Shown in pieces: positions 57,840 to 64,000 of a DNA stretch of 64,000 bases. The position numbers and the translations under genes were made by a program. Origin of the DNA: Pseudotabrizicola sp. GTDB taxonomy: Bacteria > Pseudomonadota > Alphaproteobacteria > Rhodobacterales > Rhodobacteraceae. The notes below the pieces were generated by a model. That model saw only the letters and a program-made list of their open reading frames with translations, made no database searches and was not told the origin of the DNA. Positions within the stretch are counted from its first letter, which is position 1. Every line of letters begins with the position of its first letter. The stretch is taken from the NCBI RefSeq assembly GCF_030656345.1, contig NZ_JAUSNR010000010.1, positions 1 through 64,000 of the forward strand, read 5' to 3'.

Positions 57840-58682
57840 ATGAAAATTCAAAGAATTGCCGCCTTCAGCCATGATGGCAAGGGCGGAAACCCCGCCGGTG
57901 TCGTGCTGCTCGACGCGACTGTAGCCGGGGCCGAGATGGCGCGGGTCGCCGCCGATGTGGGCTATTCTGAAACCGCCTTTGCCGTTGCCCTGGATGCCAG
58001 CCGAAAAAACTGGCAGGTGCGCTACTTCTCCCCCGAATCCGAGGTGCCGTTCTGCGGCCACGCCACCATCGCGCTGGGGGCCGTCCTGGGCCAGACTTTT
58101 GGTCCGGGCACCTATGCGCTGACGCTGAACACAGGCTCCATCACGGTAGAGACCGACAAGTCTGGCGATGAGATGACAGCGACGCTGCTCTCGCCCCCCA
58201 CCCACAGCGAAGGTGTGACTCCCGACGCATTGCACGATGCCCTGACGCTTTTTCAGCTGACCCCGGATGATCTTGATCCGCGCCTTCCCCCCGCCCGCAT
58301 CCACGGCGGGGCCGATCATCTTGTCCTGCCGCTCCGGTCGCGCGCCCGGCTGGCCGCCATGGCGTACGATCTGGATCATGGGCGTATGGTGATGCGCAAG
58401 CATGGTCTTGTCACGGTGATGCTGGTCTTTGTTGAAGCAGATCAGACCTTTGTGGCCCGAAACGCCTTCGCCTCGGGTGGGGTGTTCGAAGATCCGGCAA
58501 CGGGTGCGGCAGCGGCGGCCTTTGCCGGATACCTGCGCGATCAGGGCTGGCCGCATGGCGGCAGCCTCACCATCCGTCAGGGCGAAGACATGGGCAGCCC
58601 CTCGCTGATCTCGGTCTCGCTCGACACGGTCAAGGGCGCCCCCGTCCGCGTGTCAGGCACGGCGCGCCGCATAGACCCATGA
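57840..58682 (+). CDS. PhzF family isomerase/epimerase-like protein
   Basis: PhzF-fold protein of 280 aa. The N-terminal IQRIAAFSHDGKGGNPAGVVLLD is the family start. The catalytic glutamate is in GYSETAFAV. VRYFSPESEVPFCGHATIALG follows and GGVFEDPATGAAAAAFAGYL lies near the C-terminus. The natural substrates of most members are unknown. ATG 57840 follows CAGGAGAG. It lies between the importer and the flavoprotein gene. Confidence 0.9.
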   Translation: MKIQRIAAFSHDGKGGNPAGVVLLDATVAGAEMARVAADVGYSETAFAVALDASRKNWQVRYFSPESEVPFCGHATIALGAVLGQTFGPGTYALTLNTGSITVETDKSGDEMTATLLSPPTHSEGVTPDALHDALTLFQLTPDDLDPRLPPARIHGGADHLVLPLRSRARLAAMAYDLDHGRMVMRKHGLVTVMLVFVEADQTFVARNAFASGGVFEDPATGAAAAAFAGYLRDQGWPHGGSLTIRQGEDMGSPSLISVSLDTVKGAPVRVSGTARRIDP

Positions 58683-58728
58683 TCGGGCGGCGGCACGCGG
58701 GCGGGCCGCATTCTGCGGCTGCGCCGCA

Positions 58729-58802
58729 TGTCGCTTGCTGCAAGCCAAAGCCAGACCACCCGCCCCCGCCCCACCGCCCATCCGCGACATTTCCTGTCGC
58801 GG
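58729..58802 (+). promoter_or_regulatory. TGTCGC motifs before the dehydrogenase gene
   Basis: TGTCGCT occurs at 58729-58735. A perfect inverted repeat CCGCGACA/TGTCGCGG with loop TTTCC lies at 58782-58802, about 62 bp before the start codon. The core TGTCGC is the same as in the three-copy array in front of soxB. Confidence 0.55.
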
Positions 58803-58864
58803 CCTGACATGCCGCCGCCGCCATGCCCCGCCACTCTGAGCCTCAAAGGCAACGGAGTTCCCAG

Positions 58865-61285
58865 ATGAAAACCCATACCCGCGTGGTCGTGATCGGCGGC
58901 GGTGTCGTCGGCTGTTCGGTCCTCTATCACCTCACCAAACTGGGCTGGTCCGATGTGACCCTGATCGAGCGGTCAGAGCTGACCTCTGGCAGCACATGGC
59001 ACGCGGCGGGCGGCTTCCACACCCTGAACGGCGACACCAACATGGCGGCGCTGCAGGGTTATACCATCCGGCTGTACAAAGAGTTGGAGCAGATCACCGG
59101 CATGAACTGCGGCCTGCACCACGTCGGCGGCATCACCCTGGCCGACAATGAAGCGCGGTTTGAACAGCTGAAGGCCGAGCGCGCCAAGCACCGCTACATG
59201 GGTCTGGATACCGAAATCCTCGGCCCGGAAGAGATCCGCAAGCTGACCGATGGCATGGTCAACCTCGAAGGCATCCTCGGCGCGCTTTATGATCCGCTGG
59301 ATGGCCACCTCGACCCGTCAGGCACCACCCACGCCTATGCCAAAGCGGCCCGGATGGGCGGGGCGGAAATCATCCTGCACAACCGCGTGCTGGAAACCAA
59401 CCCGACCAAAGATGGCTGGGAAGTCGTCACCGAAAAGGGCACCATCACCTGCGAACATCTCGTCAACGCAGGCGGCCTCTGGGCGCGCGAAATCGGCGCG
59501 ATGGCGGGGGTTTACCTGCCGCTGCTGCCGATGGCGCATCAATACCTCGTCACCGATGACATCCCCGAAATCGTCGAGATCCTGAAACGGGGGCGCGAAT
59601 TCCCGCATGTGATGGACCCGGGCGGAGAATCCTACCTGCGGCAAGAGGGGCGCGGCCTCTGCATCGGCTTCTACGAGAAACCCTGCGAGCCATGGGCAGT
59701 CGACGGCACCCCGTGGGACTTCGGCCATGAGCTGCTGAACGAGCAGTTCGACAAGATCGAAGACTCGGTCAATTTCGCCTACCGCCGCTTTCCCGTCCTC
59801 GAACGCTCCGGCGTGAAACGCGTGATTCACGGCCCCTTCACCTTCGCCCCCGATGGCAACCCGCTGATCGGCCCGGTCCCCGGCCTGCGCAATTACTGGT
59901 CCGCCTGCGCCGTCATGGCAGGCTTTTCGCAAGGCGGCGGCATGGGCCTTGCGCTGGCCCAATGGATGATCGAAGGCGAGGTTGAACGCGACCCGCGCGG
60001 CTTTGACGTCGCCCGCTTCGGCAGCTGGACCAGCCCCGGCTACACCGTGCCCAAGGTGATTGAGAACTACCAGATGCGGTTCAACGTGTCCTACCCGAAT
60101 GAGGAACGCCCCGCCGCGCGCCCCTTCCGCACCACGCCGATGTATGACGTCTTCGACGGCATGAACGCGGTCTGGGGCCAGCAATACGGGCTGGAGGTGG
60201 TGAATTACCACGCCCTGCCCGGCCAGCCCCGCCATGAAGAGCCCAGCTTCAAACGCTCCAACGCATGGGAGGCGACCGCGCAGGAGGTCATGGCGGTGCG
60301 CAATGGCGTGGGCATCAACGAGCTGCAGAATTTCGGCAAATACCTTGTCAGAGGCCCCAACGCCCGCGACTGGCTCAACCGCATCATGGCGGGCCGCATC
60401 CCCAAACCGGGCCGGCTGTCGCTGACCCCGATGCTGGCGCATTCCGGCAAGATCATCGGCGATTTCACCGTCACCTGCCTGTCGGAGACCGAATTTCAGC
60501 TGACCGCCAGCTATGGCGCGCAAGGCTGGCACAGCCGCTGGTTCGACCAGAACGCCATGCCCGGCGTCACGGTCGAAAACATCTCCGACACCCGGTCGGG
60601 CTTCCAGATCGCCGGGCCGAACGCGCGCGCGCTTCTGTCCCGCGTCACCCGCGCCGATGTCAGCGCCGCGGCGTTCAAGTTCATGGATGCCAAACGCCTG
60701 ACCATCGGCATGGCAAACTGCCTTGTGCAGCGCGTCAGTTACACCGCCGATCTGGGGTATGAGATCTTCACCGATCAGATGTCGGTCCGCCATCTGTGGG
60801 ATATTCTGAACCTGCATGGGCAGGATCTTGGCCTGCGCCCCTTCGGCATGCGCGCGATGATGAGCCTGCGGCTCGACAAATGGTTCGGCAGCTGGGGCCG
60901 CGAGTTCAGCCCCGACTACACGCCGGCGGAAACCGGGCTTGACCGCTTCATCCAATGGACCAAACCCGAAGACTGGATCGGCCGCGCCGCCGCCACAGCG
61001 GAAAAGGCCACAGGCCCGAAACGCCGCCTCACCCAGTTCATCGTCAACGCCACCGACGCCGATGTGGTGGCGTGGGAGCCGATCTGGCTGAATGGCGCGG
61101 TGCAGGGCTACTGCACCTCGGGCGGCTACAGCCACACCACCGGCCAGTCGGTCGCCATGGGCTTTTTGCCCGAAGGCAGCATCACCGATGGCCTGCAGGT
61201 CGAGATCGAAATCCTCGGCCACCGCCGCCCCGCCCGCGTCCACCTTTGCCCGCTGTGGGACGATGCAGGCCGCATGCGGGCCTGA
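58865..61285 (+). CDS. FAD-dependent dimethylglycine/sarcosine dehydrogenase-like protein
   Basis: Flavoprotein of 806 aa with a DAO-type FAD domain, a central FAO_M-like region and a C-terminal GcvT folate domain. VVVIGGGVVGCSVLYHL is the nucleotide fold (residues 7-23). His46 in SGSTWHAAGG is where the covalent FAD histidine lies in dimethylglycine and sarcosine dehydrogenases. FGSWGREFSPDYTP near residue 680 is typical of the GcvT part. I chose ATG 58865. The exact methylamine substrate is not certain. Confidence 0.92.
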   Translation: MKTHTRVVVIGGGVVGCSVLYHLTKLGWSDVTLIERSELTSGSTWHAAGGFHTLNGDTNMAALQGYTIRLYKELEQITGMNCGLHHVGGITLADNEARFEQLKAERAKHRYMGLDTEILGPEEIRKLTDGMVNLEGILGALYDPLDGHLDPSGTTHAYAKAARMGGAEIILHNRVLETNPTKDGWEVVTEKGTITCEHLVNAGGLWAREIGAMAGVYLPLLPMAHQYLVTDDIPEIVEILKRGREFPHVMDPGGESYLRQEGRGLCIGFYEKPCEPWAVDGTPWDFGHELLNEQFDKIEDSVNFAYRRFPVLERSGVKRVIHGPFTFAPDGNPLIGPVPGLRNYWSACAVMAGFSQGGGMGLALAQWMIEGEVERDPRGFDVARFGSWTSPGYTVPKVIENYQMRFNVSYPNEERPAARPFRTTPMYDVFDGMNAVWGQQYGLEVVNYHALPGQPRHEEPSFKRSNAWEATAQEVMAVRNGVGINELQNFGKYLVRGPNARDWLNRIMAGRIPKPGRLSLTPMLAHSGKIIGDFTVTCLSETEFQLTASYGAQGWHSRWFDQNAMPGVTVENISDTRSGFQIAGPNARALLSRVTRADVSAAAFKFMDAKRLTIGMANCLVQRVSYTADLGYEIFTDQMSVRHLWDILNLHGQDLGLRPFGMRAMMSLRLDKWFGSWGREFSPDYTPAETGLDRFIQWTKPEDWIGRAAATAEKATGPKRRLTQFIVNATDADVVAWEPIWLNGAVQGYCTSGGYSHTTGQSVAMGFLPEGSITDGLQVEIEILGHRRPARVHLCPLWDDAGRMRA

Positions 61286-61299
61286 CCGCATTTTCAGTC

Positions 61300-61356
61300 C
61301 GGAAACATCCTCAAGGGGAAAGGCGCGAAGCGACGAGGGGGGGGCGAGCCCCCCCT
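61300..61356 (-). repeat. Possible degraded copy of the dispersed hairpin element (copy C)
   Basis: On the minus strand a GGGGGGGC/GCCCCCCC hairpin (61355-61338) is followed, after a GC-rich linker, by CCCCTTGAGGATGTTTCC. This resembles the hairpin plus GGGATATTT arrangement of copies A and B, but it is degenerate and has a longer linker. Confidence 0.35.
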
Positions 61357-61462
61357 GCGCGCAAGACCTCTGGCGATGCGTGTATGCGCGCAGAGCGCCC
61401 CCGGCACCCCCAAGTGTAGCGCGGGGTTCACCCCGCCGCCCCGCAAGGGGACTGCACCCGCC

Positions 61463-62500
61463 TCAGCCGTCCATGCCACGCCAGTCGACCCATTCGCCAT
61501 GAAACCCGGCGCGTCCCAGCGTCACCCGCAGATCCCCCGGCCAGAGCCGCAGCGTCACCGCCGCCCCCGGGCCTGCGCCATCCGCCTCCATCCCCAGCCA
61601 GCACAGCGGCGCGTCCGCACTGGCCCGCGCCCCGGCAGCAACCATTGCCGCCTCGATCCGCGTTTGCACCGCAGGCGGGAAATACTGCTGCGCAATGGTG
61701 TGGCAGACCAGATGCGCCTGCCCCGGATGCGCCATCTGCAACCGCCGCTCCAGCCAGTCTGCCGCGTCGCCCGCATCCACCACACCGCCCCCGGCCAGCC
61801 CCAGCGCCGCCTGCAGCCGCGCCAAACGCCCGGTCTGATCGGCCCAGACAAAGGCCAGCAGCCGCGCGCCATCCCGCTCCGGGTCCAGCGGGTTCAGGTC
61901 CACCCCGCGCCGGGCGGCAACGCTCACCGGCACCATGGGCGGGGTCCCCCCCCACCAGTCGGGCCGCAGGGTCACCGCGCTGCCCGCAGCGCCGATCACC
62001 CCGCCCGGAACCTCCAGCGCATAGCGGTCAAACCACAGGTTCAGCCCGGCGCTCGCCCCCAGTTCCGACACCAGCAAGGGCAGACCAAAGCGGGCCGTCA
62101 CCTCGGCAGCCCCCGCCAGCAACACTGCCGACCGCCCGACCTCATTGGTCTGCGGCGCGGTGCGCACCCAGTCGCACAGGAACGCATCCTCGCGCTGCAA
62201 AGCCTCCGCCAGCTCTGCCGCCAATGTTGCGGCATCACAGACCGCTGGCGGATAGCACGCTGCCAGCCCCGGCACCCGCCCGGCCCGCACCAACCCGTGC
62301 AGCCCCCCGGCAATCCTCAACGGCACCGATGCCGCGCGCGGCCCCAGATCGCCCGGCCAGTCTGCCACCTTGCGCGCCAACGCCGTGTTGTACGGCCAGA
62401 CCTGCAAAAGCGCCTGCAACAGCAAGGCGGTAAAGGGTGACCCCATGCTGGCACAGGCCTGCGCCTGCTCTTCCACCGCTGTGACAAACTGGTCCTGCAT
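61463..62500 (-). CDS. DUF2332 family protein
   Basis: Soluble protein of 345 aa. TAPQTNEVGRSAVLL and LVSELGASAGLNLWFDRYA near residue 145 match DUF2332, which looks like a degenerate methyltransferase fold. WWGGTPP and DLNPLDPERDGARLLAFVWADQ follow. Function is unknown. I chose ATG 62500 (MQDQFVTAVEEQ). It is transcribed towards the flavoprotein gene and its downstream gap holds several GC hairpins. Confidence 0.85.
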   Translation of the reverse strand: MQDQFVTAVEEQAQACASMGSPFTALLLQALLQVWPYNTALARKVADWPGDLGPRAASVPLRIAGGLHGLVRAGRVPGLAACYPPAVCDAATLAAELAEALQREDAFLCDWVRTAPQTNEVGRSAVLLAGAAEVTARFGLPLLVSELGASAGLNLWFDRYALEVPGGVIGAAGSAVTLRPDWWGGTPPMVPVSVAARRGVDLNPLDPERDGARLLAFVWADQTGRLARLQAALGLAGGGVVDAGDAADWLERRLQMAHPGQAHLVCHTIAQQYFPPAVQTRIEAAMVAAGARASADAPLCWLGMEADGAGPGAAVTLRLWPGDLRVTLGRAGFHGEWVDWRGMDG

Positions 62501-62811
62501 CCCGGCCCCCTGCGTTATGATGCTGATCAACTGTGCCGCGATCCGGCAAAAGGGTCAATACAATTGACCCTTCTCCACCGTACCGCGTCGCAGACACAGT
62601 GTCCTTTCCCTGATCCGCATCCTGATGTAGCACAGTCAGAACGCGCTCTCTCTGACCATCCACATTCTGCCCTTGCAACGGGTCCGCAAGACCGGATGCA
62701 CCACGCTCAACCGTTAAAATGTGTTGGATCAGGTTTGCCAAACTCTTGATATAAAACACCTACACGAGCTGTAACACAGGGGGAACCCAGATCACCACGC
62801 GCCAACCCGAC
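62501..62811. promoter_or_regulatory. Divergent DUF2332 / nucleotidyltransferase intergenic region
   Basis: A 311-bp gap. A perfect inverted repeat with arms AAGGGTCAAT (62550-62559) and ATTGACCCTT (62563-62572), loop ACA, lies near the DUF2332 start. A second palindrome GACAC-A-GTGTC is at 62593-62603. An AT-rich patch TTGATATAAAA lies near 62744. I see no protein-coding gene in it. Confidence 0.45.
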
Positions 62812-63396
62812 ATGACCATCCTGATCCTCGCCGCCGGGGCCTCCAGCCGGATGCGCGGGGCTGACAAGCTGCTGGAGCCGGTGGCGGGCCAACCCCTGCT
62901 GCGCCACCTTTCCGCGCAGGCGCTCGCCACCGGCCTGCCCGTCACTGTCGCCCTGCCCCCCGACCGCCCCGCCCGCGACGCGGCCCTGCGCGGCCTGCCC
63001 GTTGCCTGCGTCACCGTGCCGGATGCGAGGCTTGGCATGGCCAGCAGCCTGCGCGCGGGTCTGGCCAGCCTGCCGCCCCAAGCGGCCGTGATGGTGCTGC
63101 TGGCCGACCTGCCCGAGATCACAACCGATGATCTGCTTTTGATGGCGAAGGCCCATGCCGCCACGCCGGACCATATCCTGCGCGCCACCGATGCCAGCGG
63201 CCAGCCCGGCCATCCGGTGATCTTTCCGCCGGATGTCAGGGCAGATCTGATGCAGCTGTCCGGCGATGATGGGGCCCGCGCCGTGCTGAAGCGTCATGCC
63301 AGCCTGCTGCGCCTGATCGCCCTGCCCGGCCAGCACGCCACCACCGACCTTGACACGCCCGAAGCCTGGGCGGCGTGGCGCTCAGGCCGCGAGTAG
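62812..63396 (+). CDS. MobA-like NTP transferase (MocA-type nucleotidyltransferase)
   Basis: Nucleotidyltransferase of 194 aa. The N-terminal LILAAGASSRMRGADKLL is the NTP-binding signature. VMVLLADLPEIT supplies the metal-binding aspartate, and GQPGHPVIFPPDV near residue 136 matches molybdopterin cytidylyltransferase-like proteins. It may build the molybdenum cofactor for a dehydrogenase, but no molybdenum-enzyme genes are in view. It ends convergently, overlapping the Hint-protein gene by 15 bp. Confidence 0.87.
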   Translation: MTILILAAGASSRMRGADKLLEPVAGQPLLRHLSAQALATGLPVTVALPPDRPARDAALRGLPVACVTVPDARLGMASSLRAGLASLPPQAAVMVLLADLPEITTDDLLLMAKAHAATPDHILRATDASGQPGHPVIFPPDVRADLMQLSGDDGARAVLKRHASLLRLIALPGQHATTDLDTPEAWAAWRSGRE

Positions 63397-64000
63397 CACC
63401 CGCGCCTCATGCGCGCGCAGCGTGGCCCGCGCCGCCGGATAGGCCAGCGCCCCCTCGGCCAGTTCCGGGAACAGCGCCAGCATCTCGTCGCGCTGTGCCG
63501 GTTCCATCGACCGCAGAGTGGCAATCCCCGGCTGAAAGCTTTCGGTCCACGCGCCTTCGGCCTGCATAATCTCATGCTGGCTGCACATCACATGAATATA
63601 GCTGACCCTCCGCGCCATGACCCGCGCGATCCCCGGCAGACCCACCAGATTGAGCGCTGCCACCAGCACCTCACGCTCGCCGAACAACAGCTCGGCCCGC
63701 GCGCCCTCGATCAGCATGCGGTGCTGGGGCGAGACCAGCATGTCGCGCCGCGGCAGCCCGCCACCAAGCGCGCCCGCCGCAATCCGCACCGGGCGCAGCG
63801 CCGGGTTGGCCAGCAGATCGGCCAGCCCCAGATCGCGCCGACCGGCCCAGCAGATGTCCTGAAAGCCAGAGTCGCGGGTCAGGATCTGATCGCCCGGTTG
63901 CAGATCCTCCACCGGGCGCAACCCTTTGGGCGTGGTGATCAGCGTGCCGGGGGTAAAGCAGGGCACCACATTTTCGATGCCGGAAAAGAACAGCGTGCCC
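63382..64000 (-). CDS. Hint-domain protein, C-terminal part (partial)
   Basis: The minus-strand frame stays open to the right edge, so the N-terminus lies outside the window. The visible 206 residues begin ...SGIENVVPCFTPGTLITTPKG, the start of a Hint_2 domain with its nucleophile-type cysteine. VEDLQPGDQILTRDSG and the later VSPQHRMLIEG are core Hint motifs. The C-terminal EALEA-like helical tail has no further known domain. Such proteins in Rhodobacterales are often secreted or calcium-binding; the missing part would decide. Confidence 0.85.
   Translation of the reverse strand, partial: GTLFFSGIENVVPCFTPGTLITTPKGLRPVEDLQPGDQILTRDSGFQDICWAGRRDLGLADLLANPALRPVRIAAGALGGGLPRRDMLVSPQHRMLIEGARAELLFGEREVLVAALNLVGLPGIARVMARRVSYIHVMCSQHEIMQAEGAWTESFQPGIATLRSMEPAQRDEMLALFPELAEGALAYPAARATLRAHEARVLLAA

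Noticed and set aside
59318-61291. A 657-codon open frame antisense to the dehydrogenase-like gene
   Set aside because: Same explanation: composition is that of a complement-strand shadow and no motif is recognisable.
62707-63336. A 209-codon minus-strand frame over the nucleotidyltransferase gene
   Set aside because: The plus strand encodes an unmistakable NTP-transferase signature; this frame is its shadow.

Overview
The window is about 64 kb of GC-rich alphaproteobacterial chromosome. I read it as a member of the Rhodobacterales (Rhodobacteraceae/Paracoccaceae). The partial 16S rRNA at the left edge fits this group, as do the plant-type (class II) DAHP synthase, the usg gene, DUF4167, DUF1289, heterotetrameric sarcosine oxidase and the Hint-domain protein. 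I cannot assign a genus. Genes are dense, often overlap by 1-13 bp, and are nearly all core or metabolic. I see no phage, insertion sequence, CRISPR array or tRNA gene.

Left part (1-8.9 kb): the 5' end of a 16S rRNA gene on the minus strand, with a readable rrn promoter, a boxA antitermination site and two perfect DnaA boxes upstream. Divergent from it is a complete peptide/nickel-type ABC importer (two ATPases, binding protein, two permeases). An ArsR regulator with a SqrR/BigR-like cysteine pair, an SDR oxidoreductase and usg follow.

Middle part (8.9-43 kb): gyrA, two small conserved proteins, trmFO-gluQRS, then the minus-strand sarcosine oxidase cluster soxB-(membrane protein)-soxD-soxA-soxG. 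Next come ccmI-ruvX-DUF1289 and holC-pepA. The envelope/maturation operon lptF-lptG-lptD-surA-pdxA-rsmA follows, then a DUF4167 protein, prfA-prmC, an AI-2E family permease, a minus-strand run (Nudix, GNAT, DUF1499, agmatinase), a glycosyltransferase, an M20 amidohydrolase and mazG.

Right part (43-64 kb): a solitary ferric-iron binding protein, a tiny pseudogene remnant, a nucleoside hydrolase, a PhoR-like kinase, yicC-gmk-gamma carbonic anhydrase, a PAS protein, class II DAHP synthase and a GlxA/AraC regulator. A complete branched-chain amino-acid type ABC importer (SBP-G-F-H-M) is followed by a PhzF protein, a dimethylglycine/sarcosine dehydrogenase-like flavoprotein, a DUF2332 protein, a MobA-like nucleotidyltransferase and a Hint-domain protein that runs off the right edge.

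The most interesting signals are regulatory. Three perfect TGTCGCAG repeats at exact 13-bp spacing, plus one inverted copy, lie in front of soxB, and a TGTCGC palindrome lies in front of the dimethylglycine dehydrogenase-like gene, which suggests one regulator for methylated-glycine catabolism. A strong terminator splits soxB plus its membrane-protein neighbour from soxDAG. A palindromic element recurs as three 25-bp copies next to gene ends, and a second repeat family (hairpin plus GGGATATTT-like tail) follows at least two stop codons. All functional calls come from reading the sequence; no database search was run.
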